Positions 44,442 to 52,201 of a DNA stretch of 64,000 nucleotides are shown piece by piece. The notes beneath the pieces were generated by a model. The model was not told where the DNA came from. It saw nothing but the letters and a program-made list of their open reading frames with translations, and made no database searches. The translations under genes were made by a program, and so were the position numbers. The DNA is from Paenibacillus rigui (GTDB lineage: Bacteria; Bacillota; Bacilli; Paenibacillales; NBRC-103111), in contig NZ_NMQW01000033.1 in assembly GCF_002234615.1 (NCBI RefSeq), positions 62,001-126,000 of the forward strand. The letters are read 5' to 3'. Positions within the stretch are counted from its first letter, which is position 1. Each line of letters starts with the position of its first letter.

Positions 44442-44473
44442 GAAGGGGTGCCTTAGGTGCCTCTTCTTTTTTT
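44442..44473 (+). terminator. Rho-independent terminator after fumarase
   Basis: GAAGGGGTGCC and GGTGCCTCTTC pair over 11 positions with three wobble pairs and a TTA loop, followed by seven T. Confidence 0.82.
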
Positions 44474-44523
44474 CATGAAATCGCTGGACACTGAAGAAAC
44501 TAAGAAATCAGGGTCTATCCGCC

Positions 44524-44540
44524 TTTACAAAAAATTAACT
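44524..44540 (+). promoter_or_regulatory. Weak Pho-box-like pair upstream of phoR
   Basis: TTTACA, five bases, TTAACT: two half-sites with the 11-bp period of a Pho box, 100 bp before the phoR ATG. No third half-site is visible, so autoregulation is only a suggestion. Confidence 0.3.
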
Positions 44541-44641
44541 CGCATTCCTCCCGCCGAAAGGCTAAGATATTGAGGTTACTGTCTATAGGTAACTGGAAAT
44601 GAAATGTCTCTCACTGATCTTCCAGGGAAGGAACGTTTGGA

Positions 44642-46447
44642 ATGCACAAATTTCGCGCAAGGCTGACGTTGATTTTTATTTTGCTGATCGGCTCCTCGGT
44701 GCTGGTGGCGGGTCTCTTCATGGCCAAAATGCTGAGGGATTCCCATATTGATGCGCTGAAGGCCAATATGCAAAGAGAGCTAAAGGTAATTCTCGTTTCA
44801 TTGAATTGGAAAGAGACGGGGACGGAAGCGGAGCAGATCCAATATTTCACGGATCAGGCGAACCGGTTGAAAAGCTCTGCGGATGCACGTGTGACCTACA
44901 TTCGTGAGGACGGTAAGGTATTGGGGGATTCGGATCACGATGTCGAGACGATGGAAAACCATCTGACACGCAAAGAGGTGATCGAAGCCCGGGATACCGG
45001 TGTTGTCGGATCTGATACGCGGTACAGCACGACGGTTCAACGGAATATGCTGTATGTGGTCGTACCGGTGAAATCGGACGGCAACGGTTCCATCAAGGGC
45101 TATGTCCGGCTTGCCATGAGTTTGGAGGAAGTCGAGGCGTCCATTCTCCAAGTATGGTATGCGGTGCTTTTAGGCTTGCTGACCGTATTTATCATTGCAG
45201 GGCTGATCAGCTACCGGGTGGCTTACGGGATTACGAGACCGATTGAAATGATAACGAGAGTCGCGCAGCAAATTACGAATATGAACTACAAGGCCCGTGT
45301 GCATGTCCGTAAAAAGGACGAGATAGGTCAGCTGGGACAAGCGATCAATCGGATGGCGGACAGTCTGCATCTGCAGATGAACCGGATTCTGGAGGATGAG
45401 AACCGGCTCAAAAGCGTCCTGGAGAATATGATCAGCGGCGTCATGATGATTGACCGGGACGGCAAAATTGTGCTGTTAAACCGTTCGGGAGAAGATATCC
45501 TCGGTTTCTCCGCCCAGGAGCTGTTAGGTAAAAAATTCGATGAAGCGAAGCAGCAGTTCGAGTTCACGCAGCTTATTCAAGAGTGTATCGATCTGAAGGA
45601 GCATATCCGCGATGAGATGATTTTCTATTATCCGTCGGAACGGATATTGGAAATCAACCTGAGCCCAATCTCCCATACGGAGGATGAGTGGGCAGGAATA
45701 CTGATCGTGCTGCACGATATTACGGCCGTGCGCCGTCTGGAGCGGATGCGCAGCGAGTTCGTAGCGAACGTATCGCATGAGCTGAAGACGCCGATTGCCG
45801 CGGTCAAAGGCTTTGCAGAGACGCTTCTTGCAGGCGCTCTGAACGACAAGGAGACGGCAAAGTCGTTTTTGCAAATTATTTTTGACGAGAGCGAGCGGTT
45901 GAACCGGCTGATCGGCGATATATTGGAGCTGTCCAAAATTGAATCGAAACGGATTCCTTTGCAATTTTCACCGATATCGCTGCACTCGTTCGTCAACAAC
46001 TGTCTGCATGTGGTCCAAGCCGAGGCAAAGAAGAAATCCATCGAGCTGGAAATGCAGGTGGATGAGACGATGTATATTGAAGCGGATGAAGACCGGCTGC
46101 GGCAAATTTTGATTAATCTGCTGTCCAACGGCATTAATTATACGCCGGAAGGGGGCAAGGTGAAGGTAAAGGTCGACCAGCTGGCCGGAGACGGCGATCG
46201 TGCTGAAGATGAACGTATCCGTTTTACGATATCGGATACCGGGATCGGCATTCCCAAGAAAGATCTGCCGCGCATCTTCGAGCGCTTTTACCGTGTGGAT
46301 AAGGCACGCTCGCGAAGCTCAGGCGGCACCGGTCTGGGGCTGTCCATTGTGAAGCATCTGGTTGAGCTGCATAAAGGGACGATCCGTGTAGAGAGCGAAG
46401 TAGGAATGGGCAGCAAATTCATTATCGAGCTGCCGATTATTCACTAA
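44642..46447 (+). CDS. phoR: PhoR-type sensor histidine kinase
   Basis: 601 residues: transmembrane helix (about 9-29), extracytoplasmic sensor domain (30-168), second helix (about 172-192), HAMP (193-245), PAS (about 262-360), HisKA with the phosphorylated His 379 in ANVSHELKTPIAAVKGFAET, and HATPase with ILINLLSNGINYTPEGGKV and GTGLGLSIVKHLV. This is the full Bacillus PhoR layout. It senses phosphate limitation and phosphorylates PhoP. GGAAGGAACG lies before the ATG. It precedes phoP by 143 bases, the reverse of the usual Firmicute order. Confidence 0.88.
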   Translation: MHKFRARLTLIFILLIGSSVLVAGLFMAKMLRDSHIDALKANMQRELKVILVSLNWKETGTEAEQIQYFTDQANRLKSSADARVTYIREDGKVLGDSDHDVETMENHLTRKEVIEARDTGVVGSDTRYSTTVQRNMLYVVVPVKSDGNGSIKGYVRLAMSLEEVEASILQVWYAVLLGLLTVFIIAGLISYRVAYGITRPIEMITRVAQQITNMNYKARVHVRKKDEIGQLGQAINRMADSLHLQMNRILEDENRLKSVLENMISGVMMIDRDGKIVLLNRSGEDILGFSAQELLGKKFDEAKQQFEFTQLIQECIDLKEHIRDEMIFYYPSERILEINLSPISHTEDEWAGILIVLHDITAVRRLERMRSEFVANVSHELKTPIAAVKGFAETLLAGALNDKETAKSFLQIIFDESERLNRLIGDILELSKIESKRIPLQFSPISLHSFVNNCLHVVQAEAKKKSIELEMQVDETMYIEADEDRLRQILINLLSNGINYTPEGGKVKVKVDQLAGDGDRAEDERIRFTISDTGIGIPKKDLPRIFERFYRVDKARSRSSGGTGLGLSIVKHLVELHKGTIRVESEVGMGSKFIIELPIIH

Positions 46448-46590
46448 AAGTCCGGTGACTCCATAAGCGGAACGGTCGGAAGCTTGCTGAAGGAACAACC
46501 TTCAATTGCCAACTTTTTTATGCTATGTTAAGCTTGATCTATCTTCATTTACAAATTCTTATAGAAGCAAAGTGAAATCGGGGGATTCCC

Positions 46591-47313
46591 ATGGCACAAC
46601 AAATTTTAGTTATTGAAGACGAGCCTACACTAGCCAGACTGTTGTCTTATAATTTATCGCAGGACGGATACGAGACGAAGGTTGTCGACCACGGCAGTGA
46701 AGGGCTTCAAACAGCGCTGCAGCAATCGTTCGACCTTATTATATTGGATATTATGCTTCCGGGGTTGAACGGCTTTGAAATCTTGTCCAAGCTGCGGCAA
46801 AAGGGCAATAAAACGCCGGTGATCATTCTAACGGCGCGCAATGCCGAAGAAGAGGTTGTGCAAGGCCTGAAGTACGGGGCGGACGATTACATTACGAAGC
46901 CCTTCGGTGTAGCCGAGCTCTTGGCGAGGGTATCAGCCGTGCTGCGCAGAACGATGTCGGAGGAGCAGCTGCAGGAGAAGAACACGAATGGGGAAAAGGT
47001 CATTTCCGCAGGGGACCTGTACATTTATCCCGAGAAGTACGAGGTGATGCTGAATGGAGAGTCCATTCCGCTTCGGCCTAAGGAATTCGAAGTACTGCTG
47101 TACCTGGTGCAGCGTCCCGGCGTCGTCGTAACCCGTGATGATTTGATGAACATTGTTTGGGGATTCGATTATATCGGCGGGCAGCGGACTGTGGATGTCC
47201 ATGTGAGCTCCTTGCGCAAGAAGCTGGAGATGAATCAGCAAAGCGTCCAGATCGAATCGATCCGCGGCGTAGGCTACAAGCTGGTGACTTCGACAACGGC
47301 GAAGAAGGGGTAA
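46591..47313 (+). CDS. phoP: PhoP-type response regulator
   Basis: 240 residues, OmpR/PhoB class. Receiver domain with acidic pocket Glu9-Asp10, phospho-acceptor Asp 53 in IILDIMLPG, switch residue in ILTAR and Lys in YITKPF. The winged-helix output domain (about 135-235) contains RPKEFEVLLYLVQRPG and GQRTVDVHVSSLRKKLE. With PhoR it controls the phosphate-starvation regulon. The 143-bp spacer to phoR may contain a second promoter. A terminator follows. Confidence 0.9.
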   Translation: MAQQILVIEDEPTLARLLSYNLSQDGYETKVVDHGSEGLQTALQQSFDLIILDIMLPGLNGFEILSKLRQKGNKTPVIILTARNAEEEVVQGLKYGADDYITKPFGVAELLARVSAVLRRTMSEEQLQEKNTNGEKVISAGDLYIYPEKYEVMLNGESIPLRPKEFEVLLYLVQRPGVVVTRDDLMNIVWGFDYIGGQRTVDVHVSSLRKKLEMNQQSVQIESIRGVGYKLVTSTTAKKG

Positions 47314-47328
47314 GTTGCTATAAAAGAG

Positions 47329-47371
47329 AAGCGCTTGGCTAAGCCGGATAGGCTTGCTGGCGCTTTTTTTT
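47329..47371 (+). terminator. Rho-independent terminator after phoP
   Basis: AAGCGC/GCGCTT outside and AAGCC/GGCTT inside, followed by eight T, starting 16 bases after the phoP stop. No other element is evident up to the next gene at 47554. Confidence 0.8.
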
Positions 47372-47553
47372 GCATGTCTATATAAGGGGAATGGCAAGCA
47401 GAGAAGCTTTCATAAGAGTCCATGGATGGCAAAATCGCATACAAGGTGCGCCAGATACAAAATATCTTTTTCCATCTAACTTGTCTATACTATGGGGGTG
47501 AGTCATAAGGTTACCCAGAATTCGTTCAACAGACCAAAGGAGGACATGAGAAC

Positions 47554-48645
47554 ATGTCGAGAAAGTTTAGAATCGGAATTATCGGCTGCGGAGGAATTGC
47601 GAACGGAAAGCATATGCCGGCATTGAAAAATCAATCGAATGCGGAAATGGTTGCATTCTGCGATATCGTGATTGACCGCGCGTACGAGGCGGCAAAGCAG
47701 TTTGGCGCTCCAGAAGCCAAAGTATATGAAGATTACAGAGAGCTGTTGAACGACAGCTCCATTGATATAGTGCATGTCTGCACGCCGAACGACTCCCATG
47801 CGAATATTTCGATTGCCGCTCTGGAATCGGACAAGCATGTCATGTGCGAGAAGCCTATGGCCAAGACGGCGGCCGATGCGCGCAGGATGGTGGAAGCGGC
47901 CAAGCGTACAGGCAAAAAGCTGACGATCGGCTACCAGAACCGGTTTCGTCCGGACAGCCAATACTTGAAAACCATCTGCGCCGAGGGGGATCTCGGTGAA
48001 ATTTATTACGCCAAGGCCCACGCAATTCGCCGCCGCGCGGTACCGACTTGGGGTGTCTTCCTGGATGAGGAGAAGCAGGGCGGCGGACCGTTGATTGATA
48101 TCGGGACCCATGCTTTGGACTTAACTCTATGGATGATGGACAACTACAAGCCGAAGGCTGTGCTGGGGACGGCATTTCATAAGCTGTCCGGCAAAGCGAA
48201 TGCGGCGAATGCCTGGGGATCGTGGGATCCGGAGAAATTTACGGTAGAGGATTCCGCTTTCGGGATGATTACGATGGAGAATGGCGCCACGATTGTATTG
48301 GAGTCGAGCTGGGCCATCAATATGCTGCAAACCGGTGAAGCCAAGACAACCTTATGCGGTACGGAGGGCGGAGCGGACATGCAGGACGGGCTGCGCATCA
48401 ACGGGGAGAAGCACAGTCGCTTGTACACGAATCAGATCCAGCTGGACGCCAAGGGCGTAGATTTCTACGACGGTTCCAAGGAAAGCCCGGCAGACCTGGA
48501 AGCGCGGTTGTGGCTTGAAGCGGTAGAATACGATAAAGAGCCGGTCGTGACGCCGGAGCAGGCTTGCGTCGTGTCGGAAATATTGGAGGCTATTTATGAG
48601 TCTTCCAGGACCGGCCAAGCCGTTTATTTCGAGAACAAGTCCTAA
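47554..48645 (+). CDS. Gfo/Idh/MocA-family oxidoreductase
   Basis: 363 residues. N-terminal Rossmann fold with IGIIGCGGIANGKHMPAL and the family CEKPMAKT (about 92-99). The C-terminal alpha/beta domain has GGGPLIDIGTHALDLTLWMM (about 175-195), carrying the catalytic Asp/His. These enzymes oxidise or epimerise sugars and inositols with NAD(P); the substrate is not predictable. AAAGGAGGA is 8 bases before the ATG. It appears to be a single gene. Confidence 0.88.
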   Translation: MSRKFRIGIIGCGGIANGKHMPALKNQSNAEMVAFCDIVIDRAYEAAKQFGAPEAKVYEDYRELLNDSSIDIVHVCTPNDSHANISIAALESDKHVMCEKPMAKTAADARRMVEAAKRTGKKLTIGYQNRFRPDSQYLKTICAEGDLGEIYYAKAHAIRRRAVPTWGVFLDEEKQGGGPLIDIGTHALDLTLWMMDNYKPKAVLGTAFHKLSGKANAANAWGSWDPEKFTVEDSAFGMITMENGATIVLESSWAINMLQTGEAKTTLCGTEGGADMQDGLRINGEKHSRLYTNQIQLDAKGVDFYDGSKESPADLEARLWLEAVEYDKEPVVTPEQACVVSEILEAIYESSRTGQAVYFENKS

Positions 48646-48794
48646 TAGCTGGATCAACCAATGTGCCGGACATCGATAAGGGTGTCCGGATTTTCTTTTT
48701 TTATATGGACGCCTTCGGCTTCATCGTTTCTTCATCAAAGCTTCATCGGATGTTCATGATGGCAGGCGGAGGGAATGATAAACTCATCTCATGG

Positions 48795-48813
48795 ATTTAG
48801 ATTAAGTCTAAAT
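48795..48813. promoter_or_regulatory. PerR-type box upstream of catalase
   Basis: ATTTAGA-TTAAG-TCTAAAT is a perfect inverted repeat. Read as a 7-1-7 Fur/PerR site (TTAGATT-A-AGTCTAA), each half matches 5 of 7 positions of the PerR half-site TTATAAT. It lies about 20 bp before the catalase ATG. Confidence 0.6.
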
Positions 48814-48831
48814 ATAAGGAGATGTAAAGCG

Positions 48832-50289
48832 ATGAACCCACATATGACGACAAATCAAGGTGCTCCGGTAGGAGACAATCAGCATTCGAGAACAGCGGGA
48901 ACGAACGGACCGACTTTATTGGAAGATTATCATTTGCTTGAAAAGATAGCTCATTTTGACCGTGAACGTATTCCGGAACGGGTCGTGCACGCCCGCGGTG
49001 CCGGAGCGCATGGATATTTCGAGGTAGAGCACAGCATGGGGGCTTATACGCGGGCTCATGTATTCGCTCAGGCGGGGCGCAGGACGCCGGTTTTTGTCCG
49101 CTTCTCCACCGTTATTCATGGAACGGGGTCACCGGAGACGGCACGGGATCCCCGCGGCTTCGCAGTGAAATTTTACACAGAAGAAGGCAATTACGACATC
49201 GTGGGTAACCATTTGCCGGTATTTTTCATACGAGATGCGATCAAATTTCCGGACATGGTGCATTCCTTGAAGCCGGCACCGGATACGAATGTTCAGGAGC
49301 CTGCCCGATATTGGGACTTTATGACCTTGTCGCCGGAATCGACGCACATGCTGACTTGGCTGTTCTCAGATCACGGTACGCCGGCTAATTACCGGCAAAT
49401 GGACGGATTCAGCGTCCATGCGTTTAAATGGGTTAATGCTGATGGCCGCGTGACCTATGTGAAATATCATTGGAAGTCTCAGCAGGGTGTCGCCAATTTT
49501 AGCGCGAGCGATGTCCAGGCTACACAGGGCAGGGATTTCAATCATGCCACCCGCGACTTGAGCGAGAACATCAAAGCAGGGCAGTTTCCGAAATGGGAGC
49601 TGCACGTCCAGCTGCTTCCGGTAGAGGATCTGGATGCGCACGGGTTCGATCCCCTGGATCCGACCAAGGTGTGGCCCGAATCGCTGTATCCGCTGCACAA
49701 GGTCGGTACGATGACGCTCAATCGAAATCCGGCCAATTATTTTGCCGAGGTGGAGCAATCCGCATTCTCGCCTAGCGCTTTGGTACCGGGCATCGAGCCT
49801 TCGGAAGACAAGCTGCTGCAGGGCAGACTGTTCTCCTATCCCGACACGCAGCGTTACCGGCTGGGAGCCAATTATTTGCAAATTCCGGTGAACTGCCCGT
49901 ATGCTCCGGTACGGAACCATCAGCGCGATGGCTTCATGAATGTCAAGCAGGACGCTTCCCCTGTAAACTATGAACCGAATAGCCATACGGACAGTCCGCA
50001 AGAGGATGCGCGCTATGCAGATACGCCGGCGCCGCTTCACGGTCAGGCCGGACGCAGCTCCATTGCCAAGACGGACGACTTCACTCAAGCCGGTGAGCAG
50101 TACCGGTCCTATACAAGTGAAGAGCGGGATCACCTGATTCATAATTTGATCGGGGATTTGACGCAGACGCCTCAGCATATCCAGCTTCGGGCGATTTGCA
50201 ACTTTTTCCGTGCAGACCGGGAATACGGCATGCGTCTTGCAGAAGGACTTGGGGTTGATATTACCGGGTTCATGCCGCCAGCCCGCTAA
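48832..50289 (+). CDS. katA: Catalase (haem)
   Basis: 485 residues, close to the 483 of B. subtilis KatA. Splits hydrogen peroxide. Active-site His is in FDRERIPERVVHARGAGAHG (His about 55), Asn in GNHLPVFF (about 129), and the proximal haem Tyr in GRLFSYPDTQRYRLGANY (about 338). The frame is open 19 codons further upstream, but AAGGAG precedes this ATG and the upstream codons overlap the PerR-type box. The gene is followed by structured repeat copy B and a PerR-like regulator. Confidence 0.93.
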   Translation: MNPHMTTNQGAPVGDNQHSRTAGTNGPTLLEDYHLLEKIAHFDRERIPERVVHARGAGAHGYFEVEHSMGAYTRAHVFAQAGRRTPVFVRFSTVIHGTGSPETARDPRGFAVKFYTEEGNYDIVGNHLPVFFIRDAIKFPDMVHSLKPAPDTNVQEPARYWDFMTLSPESTHMLTWLFSDHGTPANYRQMDGFSVHAFKWVNADGRVTYVKYHWKSQQGVANFSASDVQATQGRDFNHATRDLSENIKAGQFPKWELHVQLLPVEDLDAHGFDPLDPTKVWPESLYPLHKVGTMTLNRNPANYFAEVEQSAFSPSALVPGIEPSEDKLLQGRLFSYPDTQRYRLGANYLQIPVNCPYAPVRNHQRDGFMNVKQDASPVNYEPNSHTDSPQEDARYADTPAPLHGQAGRSSIAKTDDFTQAGEQYRSYTSEERDHLIHNLIGDLTQTPQHIQLRAICNFFRADREYGMRLAEGLGVDITGFMPPAR

Positions 50290-50325
50290 GCATGGTGTGC
50301 AAAAAAAGATGATAGGAGGGAGGAA

Positions 50326-50492
50326 GCCACTGAAAAACTGGCGGAGTGGACGGAATCGTTCTGTAGAAGCGTAAGCGTTCGCCTTTGTCCCCGGATTTTG
50401 ACCACTAGAAGCGGGTTGAAATTGATAATATCCGGGGACAACAGCGATCGGAAGAATGATCCGTCCATGCAGCCGTAACTTTTTCAGTGGCC
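50326..50492 (+). repeat. Structured dispersed repeat, copy B
   Basis: The best-formed copy. Outer stem GCCACTGAAAAA/TTTTTCAGTGGC (12 perfect pairs), second stem GGACGGAATCGTTCT/AGAATGATCCGTCC, inner stem TGTCCCCGGAT/ATCCGGGGACA (11 perfect pairs), apical stem TTGACC/GGTTGAA. The conserved internal loop is GCGTTCGCCTT on one side and ACAGCGATCGG on the other. It lies between katA and the PerR-like gene and ends about 15 bp before the latter's start, so its 3' arm overlaps the ribosome-binding region. Confidence 0.9.
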
Positions 50493-50505
50493 TCGGAGGA
50501 GCACG

Positions 50506-50961
50506 ATGAATCTTACCTATGGCAACGCATACGACCGATTGACAGCCGAAGGCATAAGAATGACGCACCAGCGGAAGATCATACTGGACTATTTATATGA
50601 ACGCAGAGTTTCTCACCCTACGGCGGAGGAACTGTTCGAGGCGATTTATGTGCAATTTCCGAAAGTTGTCAGCCGTCCGACGATTTACAAAAACATCCAT
50701 TTGCTGCAAAGCTTCGGTTTGCTGAAGGCCTGCTATATCGCACACAGCCCCATTGCGCGTTATGATACTCGTGTCCTTCCGCACCATCATCTGCATTGCA
50801 CCTATTGCGGCAGCATCTCGGATCTGGAAGGCGGCGTGGTTGTGCCGCATGCAACCATTCCCGGTTTTCAGGCCGAATCCGTGTACATGGAAATCTCGGG
50901 AATTTGTGAGGCCTGCAGCCGGACGTTGCCCGGGCAAAAGGAATGGGCTCTGGCGATGTAA
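50506..50961 (+). CDS. perR: Fur-family regulator, PerR-like
   Basis: 151 residues. Winged helix with RMTHQRKIILDYLYERRVSH and the recognition helix VVSRPTIYKNIHLLQSFGLL. The metal-binding C-terminal half has HHHLHCTYCG and GICEACSR, the two CXXC pairs of the structural zinc site. Fur, Zur and PerR are hard to separate by eye; proximity to catalase and the PerR-type box favour PerR, the peroxide-sensing repressor. CGGAGGAG precedes the ATG by 5-6 bases, just outside the structured repeat. Confidence 0.85.
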   Translation: MNLTYGNAYDRLTAEGIRMTHQRKIILDYLYERRVSHPTAEELFEAIYVQFPKVVSRPTIYKNIHLLQSFGLLKACYIAHSPIARYDTRVLPHHHLHCTYCGSISDLEGGVVVPHATIPGFQAESVYMEISGICEACSRTLPGQKEWALAM

Positions 50962-50991
50962 GAGCTGTGTTTCCGGCGCGGATAAGCGCCC

Positions 50992-51046
50992 AAAACCAAG
51001 AAACCGTGTGCCGGAATTGTCCGGCAAGCACGGTTTCTTGGTTTTT
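50992..51046. terminator. Bidirectional Rho-independent terminator
   Basis: AACCAAGAAACCGTG and CACGGTTTCTTGGTT pair, with GCCGG/CCGGC inside, followed by T-runs on both strands. It separates the convergent PerR-like gene and sulfonate-type operon. Confidence 0.92.
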
Positions 51047-51093
51047 TGAACGGTTAAGGGCAGCGGCTGAGCGCGCCGGAACACCCGTAGGGC

Positions 51094-52155
51094 TTAGCGC
51101 TTTTCGGTCGGGTATTCCTTTAGTGCTTTCTCGATATAGGAGTTGTCGATAACCTTGGTCACATCCAGTTTTTCCTTGAGATCCCCACTCTCGAGCATGA
51201 GGTCCGCCGTAGCCTGCTGGCTCTTGTTTGCCTCTGCAGAGATCGGAAGATTCGTTGCAACATTGTTGGTCAACGAGATGCGGATCGTCTCTTCATCCAG
51301 CTTCTTTGACTTCGCCAATAAGGTGACGGCTTCGTCAAGGTTTTTATTTTGCCATTGCAGAGCTCTTTCATAGGCTTTCAAATAAGCGCCGACCAGCTCA
51401 GGATATTGCTTGGCGAACTTGGTGCGGACAATATTATAAGCCGGGTTAAAGGCGCCGATGGTTTTGCCTTCTGCAAGCAGTTTAGCGCCTTGATTTTTAA
51501 TTTGGTTCGTCCGGAACGGCTCCCATACGACCCAAGCATCAACCTTCCCCGATTGGAAGGCGGATTGCGCTTCATCGGGCTGCAGGTTAATCGCTTGAAT
51601 ATCTGCAAGCTTCAAGCCATCTTTTTTCAGCGCGTTCAGCAGAAGCCCCCATGAGGAGCTGCCTTTAGATACGGCGATCTTCTTGCCCTTCAAATCTTTG
51701 ACCGATTGGACGGGGCTGTCCTTGGGGACGATGATGCCGTCGCCTCCGCCGTTGCTGCCTTCGCTGATGGATGTAAAGCCGATATTCGCAGCTTGTCCCG
51801 TAATGGTTCCGATATAGCCGGTACGGGCAAAATCCAGACGGTCGGATGCGATCGCCTCCAAAAACTGCGAGGCGCTTTGCAGCGATTGATATTTTACCGT
51901 TGCGCCGTATTTGGCGAATTCCTCCTCAAACCAGCCTTTTTCTTTGGCAATGAGAATAGGGCCAATTTGGCTTCCTTCGATATTGACGACGACACCTTCA
52001 TACTTCTTGCTGTCGGCTGCCGAAGCCGCTGCCGGAGCGCTTCCGGCAGCCGAGCTGTTGGCGGGGCTGGCTTTGCTTCCGCAGCCCGCTACGATGGCGA
52101 TAATGGAAGCCAGCACAATAAAGGTGAAGGTACGGAATAAGGATTTACGTTTCAT
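51094..52155 (-). CDS. ssuA: ABC substrate-binding lipoprotein (SsuA/TauA type)
   Basis: 353 residues. Lipoprotein signal with the lipobox VAGC at about residues 19-22. The binding domain is of the NMT1/SsuA family: EGSQIGPILIAKEKGWFEEE, LDFARTGYIGTI, LKGKKIAVSKGSSSWGLLLN and VDAWVVWEPF. It captures an aliphatic sulfonate or similar compound outside the membrane. GGAGG lies 10 bases before the ATG; an upstream in-frame start would precede the signal peptide by 15 residues. It is last in a five-gene operon, unusual because ssuA is commonly first or second. Confidence 0.87.
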   Translation of the reverse strand: MKRKSLFRTFTFIVLASIIAIVAGCGSKASPANSSAAGSAPAAASAADSKKYEGVVVNIEGSQIGPILIAKEKGWFEEEFAKYGATVKYQSLQSASQFLEAIASDRLDFARTGYIGTITGQAANIGFTSISEGSNGGGDGIIVPKDSPVQSVKDLKGKKIAVSKGSSSWGLLLNALKKDGLKLADIQAINLQPDEAQSAFQSGKVDAWVVWEPFRTNQIKNQGAKLLAEGKTIGAFNPAYNIVRTKFAKQYPELVGAYLKAYERALQWQNKNLDEAVTLLAKSKKLDEETIRISLTNNVATNLPISAEANKSQQATADLMLESGDLKEKLDVTKVIDNSYIEKALKEYPTEKR

Positions 52156-52201
52156 AAGGGTGATGCCTCCTTGTCGTTGGATAGGTTGGTTACTCGTCAT
52201 T

